Shown here piece after piece: positions 51,301 to 58,560 of a stretch of DNA of 64,000 nt (within the stretch, counting starts at the first letter, position 1; every line of letters starts with the position of its first letter). The translations under genes were made by a program, and so were the position numbers. The stretch comes from Streptomyces sp. RFCAC02 (GTDB lineage Bacteria > Actinomycetota > Actinomycetes > Streptomycetales > Streptomycetaceae). The DNA is taken from the NCBI RefSeq assembly GCF_004193175.1, contig NZ_SAUH01000001.1, positions 5,675,501 to 5,739,500 of the forward strand. The letters are read 5' to 3'. The notes beneath the pieces are model-generated. The model did no database searches and was not told the DNA's origin. It worked only from the letters and a program-made list of their open reading frames with translations.

Positions 51301-52814
51301 ACACGGCTCGGCGACCCGGCCGCGTCGTACAGGAACCGGATGGCGTTGTCGTTGCGGTCGGTGAGCGCGGTGACGGGCAGTTCGCCGCCGCGCCGGCCGG
51401 GGACGTGGGCGAAGTGCAGGGTGCGGCCCGTGTCCGGCCGGGTGACGCGCAGCCCGGTGCCCGGCGTGCCGTCCCAGGACAGCGCCCAGCGGGGTCCCTC
51501 GACCGGGAGCACGGGGGCGTCCGGGAGGGGGCGCGGGTAGTACAGGACCATGCCGTCGTCGGCGCACAGCCGTACGCCCTCGTCGTCGAGGACGAGGCGC
51601 TGGTCCAGGGTCGAGGCCCATGATGGGCCGAAGCAGCGGCCGGTGCGGACCGTCGAGCGGTGGTGCCGTTCGATGACGAGGGGGAGGACGCCCGGGAGGT
51701 CGACGTCGGTGGCGGACATGACCACGGCGCCGCTCGCCATGTCGACCGGGTCGCCGCGGCAGGGGAGTTCACGGACGGGGCGCCCGAGCCCGCGGACGCG
51801 TCGTCCGGCGCCGCGTGCGCCGGCGGTGATGCCGCGCAGGCCGGTGCGGGCGGCGCCGAGCCCGCCCTTGATGCCGCGTGCCAGGCCGCCGAGTGTGGTG
51901 AGGCCGCGCATCCCGGGGATGCAGTCGAGGGCGGCGAAGGCGACGTCGAGCAGGGAACCCCTGCCCTGGGAGAACTTGATCAGTGAGTCGGCGAGGACGA
52001 CGAGGGCGGCGCCGAGGACGACCCACGCGATCGGACCGCCGATGATCAGCGCCACGACACCGAGGACGGCGACGATCACCTTGCAGACGGCCACGATGGT
52101 GTCCCACGCCTCCGTGAACCAGTGGATCAGCTTCTCCCACCAGCTCCGGTTCCGGATGCCGGCGTCGGACGCCTCGTCGATGTCGCGGGCCGCCGTGCGG
52201 GCGGCCTCATCCCGCATCTCCCGCGCCTGTTCGGCGAGGGCGCGGGCGGCCGACAGCCTGGACTCCGCGTCGTCCACCCGGCTCTGCGCGGCGCCGCGCG
52301 CCTCCTCGGCCGCCTGCCCGTCGCGGACGGCCGCCCGCACCGCGTCCTCGTCCGGCGCCAGCGCGTCCTCCCGGCCGCCCCCGGCCCGGAGCCGGTCGGC
52401 CTCCGCGCCGGCCCTCGCGACCCAGTCCTCGGCGGAGCCCAGCTCGCCCCGCGCGGACGTGAGGTCGGCCTGCGCGGCGATCGCCCTCTCCAGCGCCCGG
52501 TCGGCCTGCCCCTGCGCCGTCTCCAGCTTCGGCCAGTAGCCCTGGAGCGCCCGCGCGCACAGGTCGTAGGACGTCTGGAGCTTCGTCAGGTTCTCCGGCA
52601 CGCCGTCGAACTCGGCGCGGAACGTCTCGGCCGACAGGCCCGCCCACTCCTGGACGGCCCGGTCCCCGGCCATGCCCCGGATCTTCCCCAGCGCCTCGCC
52701 CACGTCGTCGGCGAACGCCTGGAGTTCGTCGGCCAGGTCCCGGACGCCGTTCGGGTCGCCCGGCGTCGGGTCCGAGTCCATGCCCAGCGGGCTCCAGTCG
52801 GACGGACGGGACAT
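48297..52814 (-). CDS. Rhs-repeat polymorphic toxin with N-terminal WXG-like domain and C-terminal deaminase
   Basis: A 1505-residue protein. Residues ~20-110 are a WXG100-like helical hairpin for ESX/type VII-type export; ~120-235 are coiled-coil; ~240-290 are hydrophobic (VIVAVLGVVALIIGGPIAWV). DUF6531 starts at ~350 (GDPVDMASGAVVM, LPGVLPLVIERHHRS), YD/RHS repeats run from ~480 to 1250, and the core ends RYYDPEAARYQSPDPLGL. The C-terminal 125 residues (1381-1505) are the toxin: zinc-binding/catalytic H1426-T-E1428 and P-C1469-P-Q-C1472 show a cytidine-deaminase-superfamily fold, best matching Pput_2613-like deaminases. The likely target is nucleic acid or nucleotides of competitors. Confidence 0.93.
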   Translation of the reverse strand: MSRPSDWSPLGMDSDPTPGDPNGVRDLADELQAFADDVGEALGKIRGMAGDRAVQEWAGLSAETFRAEFDGVPENLTKLQTSYDLCARALQGYWPKLETAQGQADRALERAIAAQADLTSARGELGSAEDWVARAGAEADRLRAGGGREDALAPDEDAVRAAVRDGQAAEEARGAAQSRVDDAESRLSAARALAEQAREMRDEAARTAARDIDEASDAGIRNRSWWEKLIHWFTEAWDTIVAVCKVIVAVLGVVALIIGGPIAWVVLGAALVVLADSLIKFSQGRGSLLDVAFAALDCIPGMRGLTTLGGLARGIKGGLGAARTGLRGITAGARGAGRRVRGLGRPVRELPCRGDPVDMASGAVVMSATDVDLPGVLPLVIERHHRSTVRTGRCFGPSWASTLDQRLVLDDEGVRLCADDGMVLYYPRPLPDAPVLPVEGPRWALSWDGTPGTGLRVTRPDTGRTLHFAHVPGRRGGELPVTALTDRNDNAIRFLYDAAGSPSRVVHDGGYEIGVTTAGGRVTELRLLSDPRQPVLLSYGYDARGDLTEIRNSSGLPLRLDYDGGHRITGWEDRRGTRYRYTYDDRGRCVATEGAGGVLSSTIAYEDRARRTRFTDSLGHTTVLTFNDCFQPVEETDPLGNRTLRSWDRHDNLLSLTDPLGRTTVHRYDEAGNRTAEERPDGTRLLAAHDARGLLTSFTAADGARWLHTYDDAGNLTSTTDPMGGVSRFAYDARGAMTAATDALGHTREFEPDARGLPTAVRELGGGVTRYAHTPTGRVASITEPGGATTLIEWDLEGHPLRRVHPDGAEERWEWDAEGTPVRHTDPAGGETRVEVGPFDVPVALTDPSGERTTYTFDTELRLTAVRNGRGLTWEYVHDPLGRTLRETDFTGRTTEFAYDPAGRLAARRNGAGQEVVYAYDLLGHLVRQTADDGEVTSYTYDAAERMTEASNRHARLTLAHDALGRITAESVNGRTMRYWYDALGRRVSRGTPGGVGSVLRYDGAGRPVAVTVGGHALRVEHDTAGRETALTLGAARLRQEWDARHRLVAQDVLAPAGTVQRRTFSYRPDGHIGTVDDLLAGGASRYTLDGTGRPTRVRTPRGDEAYAYDGGGDLLHGSWPAAAGGGDGRGRRAYGGGLLRRAGTLRFEYDGQGRVVRRLRKLLSGGTREWRFTWDADDRMTGAVTPDGHHWTYHYDPLGRRIAKQRVAPDGTPDPSGRTEFAWDGTHLAEQTTYGGGGRRTLTWDWDVATRRPYCQHERWVPDGEGDDRATVDERFFAIVLGPSMAPAELVDAEGRVAWRAEHSVWGVPTAVHDDAGTDCPLRFPGQYFDAETSLHYNVLRYYDPEAARYQSPDPLGLVTPNHYAYVRNPLTWSDPLGLTPCTHYASVRIHGPDGRVRVAFSVRSGDQTPEELALGFPNGSLASHTENRVARMIGGSPTVPIVNDSYANLIPAGPGDTVIIVGTRQPCPQCRGAMNRATRETGALFGYIWGHGPNNYHWWQTQA

Positions 52815-52963
52815 CGTCGATCACCTCCACGCCGGGAGATGCTGCCCTGTGATCGGATCGCTACCCGCCGTGTTCGAGGGACTCGCGGCACTGCCGTTCG
52901 AGTGGGTCTGCGCGGTGGGGCGGCCCCTGCCGCAGAGTGCCGTGAGGTGCCGCCGACGGCGGT

Positions 52964-53596
52964 TCAGTGCCCGGGCTGCCGCTCCAGGTGATGCGCGAGG
53001 ACGCCGAAGGCGATCAGCACGGCGAACCCGCCGATGAGGCCGTACAGGCCGACGCTCCAGGTCACGCGCTCCAGCGTGGTCCGCGAGGTCCGCTCGAAGC
53101 CGTGTTCCCGGCCGATCTCCCCGGCCAGCCGCTCCACGGCGCGCCGGTCCTCCGCACCGAGCCCGCCGCCGGTGGCGAGCGACCGCGTCAGCTCCGTGAC
53201 CCGGGCGACCTCCTCGGCGGAGAACGCCCCGACGGCGCGCGCCCGGCCGGGGCCGGGGCCGACCGGGGGCAGGACGCTGCAGTACAGCACCTCGCCCGTC
53301 TCCCGGTCGATCGTCAGCGCCGCGTCCTCGTCCGACCCGCCGTCACGGCACTCCGTCCCGGGGTCGGAGAACTCCACGCGGTACGGGGAGACCGGCTCCC
53401 TGACCGCGTAGTGGACGGCGAGGCTCACCGCGCCGACGAGCACGGCGAGCAGCGGCAGGAGGCAGCCCATGACGACCGGAGCGGCGCCGCTCCGGGAGCC
53501 GTCGCCGGAGTCGGCGGTGGACCTGCCCCCGGCGCCCGGCACGCTGCCCCCTCGGTCGGTCCGACGGGCGGCGGTCGGGCCGCCCACGGGCATCAT
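52964..53596 (-). CDS. Membrane protein at the end of the ABC importer operon
   Basis: A 210-residue protein with an N-terminal transmembrane helix (MGCLLPLLAVLVGAVSLAVHYA), an extracytoplasmic domain with two Cys (GTECRDGG; VLYCSVLPP) and a C-terminal transmembrane helix (SVGLYGLIGGFAVLIAFGVLA). Its ATG overlaps the stop of the ABC ATPase gene by 4 nt, tying it to the operon. No family recognised; an accessory role in uptake is inferred from context. Confidence 0.7.
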   Translation of the reverse strand: MMPVGGPTAARRTDRGGSVPGAGGRSTADSGDGSRSGAAPVVMGCLLPLLAVLVGAVSLAVHYAVREPVSPYRVEFSDPGTECRDGGSDEDAALTIDRETGEVLYCSVLPPVGPGPGRARAVGAFSAEEVARVTELTRSLATGGGLGAEDRRAVERLAGEIGREHGFERTSRTTLERVTWSVGLYGLIGGFAVLIAFGVLAHHLERQPGH

Positions 53597-55074
53597 CCAC
53601 CGGCCGGACGGGAGAGGGGAAGCCCGTAGCCCTCCGGCTGCGCGGGGACGAGCACCCCGTCCGCGAGGACGAGCCGCCGGTCGGCCGCGGCGGACACCTC
53701 ACGACTGTGGGTGATCAGCACGACCGCCAGGCCGTGCTCGGCCCGCAGCCGCAGCAGCGTGGCCAGGATGTCCCGTTCCGTGGCACGGTCGAGGGCCGAC
53801 GTCACCTCGTCGCACACCAGCACCCGCGGGCACGCCGCGAGCGCCCTCGCCAGGTTGGCGCGCTGGCGCTCGCCGCCGCTGAGTTCGCCGGGGCGGCGCT
53901 CCGCGTGCCCCGGGCGCACCGACACCGAGGCCAGCAGTCCGGCGACGGACGGCGGGCGCAGCCCGGCACGCTGCGCGGTCAGGCGCGCCCGTTCCAGCGC
54001 GGCACCCAGCGGTTCGGCCGGGTTGAGCGCCGCGCGGGCGTCCTGTTCCACGTGCGCGACGGCGAGCCGGCCACGCCGTGACCGCAGGCGCGCGGCCCAC
54101 GGGTGGGGCGTTCCGCCGAGCAGGAGCCGGCCGGTGTCCGGGACAAGGGTGCCGGCCAGCATGCGCGCGAGGGTGCTCTTGCCGGTCCCGGAGGGCCCCG
54201 TCACGGCGACGCACTCGCCCTCGGCCAGCCCGAGCGAGAGGTCCCGCAGGACCCTGGCGCCCTGATGACCGCCCGAGACCGCCTCGACGGCGAGGACTCG
54301 GGAGCCGTGGGCGTGCCGGACCGGCACGGCCGGGGCGGGTACGGCGGGCGGCGGGGGAGCGTCCCGGCCGGTGCCGGCCTCGGCGAGCCGCCCGTCCGTC
54401 AGGAGCAGCCTGCGGTCCGCCAGACGGTCGATGACCTCCGGGTCGTGACTGATCATCAGCAGGGCGGTGCCGGCGGCCGGACGCAGGAGGGCGAGCATGT
54501 CCGTCACGAGAGCCGGATCGAGGCCGGCGGTCGGCTCGTCGAGGACCAGCAGCCGGCTGCCGGCGGCCAGGGCGGCGGCCAGGGCCACGCGCCGGGCCTG
54601 GCCGCCGGACAGCTCGTGGGGGAAGGAACGGGCCAGGGCGGGCGGCAGACGCATCCGCTCCAGGGTGGCCGCCACGTGTCCGGCGCGATCGCCGCGGGGC
54701 ACGCCGGCCCGCCGCGCCGCCCGGTCCAGGATCCGGCCGACGCGGTGCTGGGCGGGCAGGGCGGCGGCGCAGTCCTGCGGGAGGTAGGTGACGGTCCGGC
54801 CGCGCAGGCGCCGTGCCGCCGCGGGCTCGAACGGGTCGAGCCCGTCGACCAGGACGGTGCCGCCGGTGCGGACGATGCCCGGCCGCGTCCAGCCGAGCAG
54901 GGCGTGCGCGAGCGCCGTCTTGCCCGAGCCCGACCTGCCGGCCAGCCCGACGGTCTCGCCCGGCCGCACCGCCAGGGAGCAGCCGGCGAGCACGGACCGG
55001 CCCGCGGCGGACAGGGACAGCGCCGTGACCTCCACCGGGTTCGGATGCGCGGGGCCGGGGGGTGCGGGGTTCAT
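53593..55074 (-). CDS. Double-domain ABC ATPase of a family-5 (Nik/Opp/Cnt-type) importer
   Basis: A 493-residue protein with two nucleotide-binding domains. Domain 1 has Walker A GRSGSGKTA, signature LSGGQARRVA, Walker B LLVLDEP and H-loop ISHD. Domain 2 has GPSGTGKST, LSGGERQRAN, VLVCDEV and ITHS. It corresponds to the separate NikD/NikE, DppD/DppF or CntD/CntF proteins fused together. Its ATG overlaps the upstream permease stop (ATGA). It energises uptake through the two permeases. Confidence 0.93.
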   Translation of the reverse strand: MNPAPPGPAHPNPVEVTALSLSAAGRSVLAGCSLAVRPGETVGLAGRSGSGKTALAHALLGWTRPGIVRTGGTVLVDGLDPFEPAAARRLRGRTVTYLPQDCAAALPAQHRVGRILDRAARRAGVPRGDRAGHVAATLERMRLPPALARSFPHELSGGQARRVALAAALAAGSRLLVLDEPTAGLDPALVTDMLALLRPAAGTALLMISHDPEVIDRLADRRLLLTDGRLAEAGTGRDAPPPPAVPAPAVPVRHAHGSRVLAVEAVSGGHQGARVLRDLSLGLAEGECVAVTGPSGTGKSTLARMLAGTLVPDTGRLLLGGTPHPWAARLRSRRGRLAVAHVEQDARAALNPAEPLGAALERARLTAQRAGLRPPSVAGLLASVSVRPGHAERRPGELSGGERQRANLARALAACPRVLVCDEVTSALDRATERDILATLLRLRAEHGLAVVLITHSREVSAAADRRLVLADGVLVPAQPEGYGLPLSRPAGG

Positions 55075-55901
55075 CGCGCGACGCTCCTTCGCTGCGGGGG
55101 ACGGACGGCCGGCTTCCCCGGGGCCGTCAGCCGGTCGACGGCCAGCGTCGTCCCCAGCGCGAGGACGGCCAGCAGGGCCGCCGGGACGACGACCGGCCAG
55201 GGATTGTCCGACGCCCCGGGGATGTTCTCCCGCACGAGGCGGCCCCAGTTGGCCGCCGGGGCGGCGGCGCCCAGGCCGAGGAAGCCCGCGGTCGCCACGA
55301 GTTGGGTGGCGGCGATGAAGCGGATGCCGGCCTCGGCCCACGCCTCGCGGGCGATGTTGGGCAGGATGTCGTACCGGATGACACGCAGGACGCCGTCGCC
55401 CCGCGCGAGCGCCGTACGGACGTACGGCAGGTCCGCGAGCCGCGCGGTGGCGCCGCCGATGACGCGCACCGAGAACGGCAGGCTCACCGCCGTCACGGCC
55501 ACCAGCACCGCCGTCGCGCTGCCCGGACGCCCGGCGGCCACCAGCAGCATCACCAGCAGCGGCGGCAGCGCGGCCAGGCCGTCGACCAGCCGCAGCAGTA
55601 CGGTGCCGGGGCCGCGCCGCGACAGTCCTGCGAGCGTCCCGACGGCGAGACCGACCAGGCTGCCCAGCGCGGTGGCGGCGAGGGCCTGGAGGAGCAGTGT
55701 CCGTCCGCCGTGGGCCGTCCTGGCCAGTGCGTCGCGCCCGAGGAAGTCGGTGCCGAGCAACCCGCCCCGGCCCGGCGGCTCGTAGGGCATGCCGGTCTGC
55801 CCGGTGGGGGAGGGCAGCGGCAGCCACGGACCGGCCAGGGCGGCTGCCACGATCAGCAGCAGTACCGCGAGGGCGCCGCGGCGCAGCACCCGGCGGATCA
55901 C
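55071..55901 (-). CDS. ABC importer permease, NikC/DppC/CntC type
   Basis: A 276-residue permease with about six transmembrane helices, the early GTDFLGRD motif typical of DppC-type subunits, and a coupling-helix region LPYVRTALARGDGVLRVIRYDILPN (EAA loop with G). GTG at 55901 follows GGAGGTG and overlaps the preceding permease stop by 4 nt (GTGA). Confidence 0.92.
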   Translation of the reverse strand: MIRRVLRRGALAVLLLIVAAALAGPWLPLPSPTGQTGMPYEPPGRGGLLGTDFLGRDALARTAHGGRTLLLQALAATALGSLVGLAVGTLAGLSRRGPGTVLLRLVDGLAALPPLLVMLLVAAGRPGSATAVLVAVTAVSLPFSVRVIGGATARLADLPYVRTALARGDGVLRVIRYDILPNIAREAWAEAGIRFIAATQLVATAGFLGLGAAAPAANWGRLVRENIPGASDNPWPVVVPAALLAVLALGTTLAVDRLTAPGKPAVRPPQRRSVAR

Positions 55902-56875
55902 CGCGCACCTCCCGCCGCGCGGCGCCGGGCGGCGGGGCGCGTCCGCACGTCGAGCAGCCGGGACAGCAGGTCGCCGGCCAGCAGCACCGCGAGGACCGAG
56001 GCCGCCAGCGTCAGCCCGATCCCCTGCACCATGGCGGTGTCCCGGTAGGCCACCGCACGCGCCAGTTCGCTGCCGATCCCCGGGTAGTTGAACAGGGACT
56101 CCACCACCACGCCGCCGCCGAGCAGCCCCGAGGCGAGGACGGCGAGACCCTGTACGGCGGGTCCCGAGGCGGCGGGCAGGACGTACGCCAGCGCCAGCGG
56201 GAGGCCCCGCACCCCGTCGAGGCGCGCCTGTTCGACCGCGGGACCCTCGCACACGGTCACCGCGGCGGCCCTGAGCAGGCGGGTCGCCGTTCCGACGCCG
56301 CCGAGGACCAGGCTCGCCACGGGCAGCACCAGCAGCTCCGGGCGGTCGAGCGGGGACTCACCCGGCGCGAGCAGCGACACGGCCGGGAAGAGCCGCCAGT
56401 GCTGGGCGAACAGCACGAGCAGCGCTGTCGCCAGGAGGAACTCCGGCAGCGCCACCAGGGTCACCGTTGCCGAGGACAGCAGGCGGTCCACGGGCCGGCC
56501 GGCCCGCAGCCCGGCGGTCAGGCCGAGCACCGTGGCCAGCACGGCGATGACCGCCACGGCGATCACCACGAGGAGCACCGAGTTCCCGAACCGGTCGGCC
56601 ACCACGCCGGCGACGGGCCGCCCGCCCGCCGCCGACGTGCCGAGGTCGCCGCGCAGTGCCCGGCCGAGCCAGGCCAGGTACCGGGCGGGCAGCGGTCGGT
56701 CGAGGCCGAGGCGCTCGCGGATGCCCGCGCGCTCCCGGTCCGTCGCGTCGGCCCCCGCCGCCACGCCGGCGGCGTCGCCCGGCAGCAGGTCCGTGGCGAT
56801 GAAGAGGACCGCCGACAGCACCAGCAGGGTGGCCGCCGCCCCCAGGCAGCGGGCGGCCGCGTCGCGCGGGCTCAC
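55898..56875 (-). CDS. ABC importer permease, NikB/DppB/CntB type
   Basis: A 325-residue permease. ERLGLDRPLPARYLAWLGRA and GDLGTS are the periplasmic N-terminal motif of DppB/NikB proteins; FNYPGIGSELARAVAYRD is the conserved C-terminal one. The EAA loop reads EQARLDGVRGLPLALAYVLP. The GTG overlaps the stop of the binding-protein gene (GTGA), so the operon is tightly coupled. Confidence 0.92.
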   Translation of the reverse strand: MSPRDAAARCLGAAATLLVLSAVLFIATDLLPGDAAGVAAGADATDRERAGIRERLGLDRPLPARYLAWLGRALRGDLGTSAAGGRPVAGVVADRFGNSVLLVVIAVAVIAVLATVLGLTAGLRAGRPVDRLLSSATVTLVALPEFLLATALLVLFAQHWRLFPAVSLLAPGESPLDRPELLVLPVASLVLGGVGTATRLLRAAAVTVCEGPAVEQARLDGVRGLPLALAYVLPAASGPAVQGLAVLASGLLGGGVVVESLFNYPGIGSELARAVAYRDTAMVQGIGLTLAASVLAVLLAGDLLSRLLDVRTRPAARRRAAGGAR

Positions 56876-58404
56876 GCGGAGGCGATCTCGGCGACCGAGA
56901 GGTCGGGGAACTGGGACTGCCGCACGCCGCTCACGCGATCCAGCCGCGCGTCGACCGTGGGCACGAACACCGGGATGATGTCGTTGCCCTTCTCCCACAG
57001 CAGGCGCTGCGCCTGGTGCGAGGCGTCGAGGCGCTCCTGTTCCGTGCGGGCGCTGCGGGCGGTGACGACCAGTTCGTCGATGTCCGGGAACGTGCCCGGG
57101 GTGTGGTTGGGCTCGAACGGGGCCGGCGGGTTGTACCCGGCGGCGAACGGCAGTTGCGAGTACGCGGCGTAGTCGGCGAAGAGCTGGCCGGCCGGCAGCT
57201 CGTTCAGCCGGGCGTCGACGCCGATGGCCCTCAGGTTCTCGACGACGAGGGTGGCCGTCTCGACCATGCCGGTGAGTTCGGGACCGGCGGTCAGCTCGAC
57301 CGCCATCCCCGCGTGTCCCGCCTCCGCCAGCAGGGCGGCGGCCGTGTCGGGGTCGAAGGTCCGCTGCTCCAGCCCGCCGTCGTAGGTGGGGAAGCCCAGC
57401 GCCGGCACGTCGTTGCCGAGGTGCGCGCGGCCGAAGTAGACGCTGTCCACGATGGCCTGCCGGTCGATGGCCAGCCGGAAGGCGCGGCGCACCCGTTCGT
57501 CCTGGAACGGGGCGTGCGCGAGGTTCATCGTGAACCTGAGGTTCGCCACGTACGGGGGCTCGCCCGCGGTGACGCCGATGCCGTCCTCGCCGTCCAGGGT
57601 GCGCGCGGTGGCCGGTGAGACGCCGCTGACGAAGTCGGCCTGGCCGCCCCGGAGCGCGTTGACCCGGGCCTCCGCGTCCGCGACGGACAGGAGCCGTATC
57701 TCGTCCAGCGTCACCTCGTCGCCGATGGCCGCGCCGAACCAGTCGGGGTTGCGGTGCAGGACGGTCTGCTGACCGGGCTCGAACGCCGCCACGGTGAACG
57801 GGCCGCACGAGGGCATGTCCTGTGTGAAGTCGGTCGTGCCGTCCTTGACGGCCAGCATGCTCTGGCACAGCAGCAGCCGGCCGTCGGCGATGGGCGTCAG
57901 CGCGGGCAGCGAAACGGTGCGGTCGTCGGCCGCCTCGGCGGCCGCGAGGTCGAAGGCGCGGCCCACGAGCCGGGTGAACGGCAGGCCCTCCAGCAGGTCG
58001 GGCAGGCGCAGCGAGTGCAGCACGTCGGCGGCGGTCAGGGGCGACCCGTCGGTGAAGGTGACGCCGTCGCGCACCCGCAGTGTGTAGGTGGCCAGGTCGT
58101 CGCTGACGTCGATCGACTCCAGCACGCCGTAGGTGACCCCGTCGGGCTGCGACGCGTCGATCGCGCCCAGGGCTCCGTGGACGAGGCGGGCGCGGACGAA
58201 GTCCAGGGCGGTCGGTCCCAGCAGGTAGGTGAGCGTCTCGCTCGATCCGCCGCCGGCGAACGCGGCGCGCAGGACGCGGCGGCCGGCGGCGGCTCCGTCG
58301 CCGCCCTCGTCGCCGGACGTCGAGCAGGCGGCCAGCAGTCCGGTCAGCCCGGCGGTGGTGAGGGCGCCGAGGCCCAGGAAGGAGCGGCGTTTCAAGGTGG
58401 TCAC
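56872..58404 (-). CDS. Family-5 extracellular substrate-binding lipoprotein of ABC importer
   Basis: A 510-residue SBP_bac_5 protein with a twin-arginine lipoprotein signal (KRRSFLGLGALTTAGLTGLL then lipobox AAC, Cys27). Family marks include YTLRVRDGVTFTDGSPLTAADV, VRRAFRLAIDRQAIV and PFEPNHTPGT. This family binds peptides, nickel-chelates, or metallophores such as staphylopine (CntA). The Zur-like box in its promoter favours a zinc-related ligand. GTG at 58404 follows GAGGAA. Confidence 0.92.
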   Translation of the reverse strand: MTTLKRRSFLGLGALTTAGLTGLLAACSTSGDEGGDGAAAGRRVLRAAFAGGGSSETLTYLLGPTALDFVRARLVHGALGAIDASQPDGVTYGVLESIDVSDDLATYTLRVRDGVTFTDGSPLTAADVLHSLRLPDLLEGLPFTRLVGRAFDLAAAEAADDRTVSLPALTPIADGRLLLCQSMLAVKDGTTDFTQDMPSCGPFTVAAFEPGQQTVLHRNPDWFGAAIGDEVTLDEIRLLSVADAEARVNALRGGQADFVSGVSPATARTLDGEDGIGVTAGEPPYVANLRFTMNLAHAPFQDERVRRAFRLAIDRQAIVDSVYFGRAHLGNDVPALGFPTYDGGLEQRTFDPDTAAALLAEAGHAGMAVELTAGPELTGMVETATLVVENLRAIGVDARLNELPAGQLFADYAAYSQLPFAAGYNPPAPFEPNHTPGTFPDIDELVVTARSARTEQERLDASHQAQRLLWEKGNDIIPVFVPTVDARLDRVSGVRQSQFPDLSVAEIASA

Positions 58405-58477
58405 GGGGTGTTCCTCGGGTGACTGTGCGGGACGGGCGGGGCGGGGGCTCTGCCCGGCGGGGAAACGTCATGCTAGA

Positions 58478-58504
58478 TGAAAATGATTATGACTTCCGTA
58501 TAGT
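58478..58504. promoter_or_regulatory. Zur-like box in the divergent promoter, with -10 TATAGT
   Basis: TGAAAATGATTATGA (58478-58492) matches 12 of 15 positions of the Streptomyces Zur consensus TGAAAATGATTTTCA. TATAGT (58499-58504) is a -10 for the rightward ABC genes, so the box covers their -35 to spacer region. On the other strand TAGCAT (58470-58475) may be the leftward -10. It lies in the only AT-rich stretch nearby. Confidence 0.7.
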
Positions 58505-58560
58505 ACGCATGCGTGCGCCGGCTACCGCCGTGCAGCCACCCACCGAAGGGAACAGCCCAC

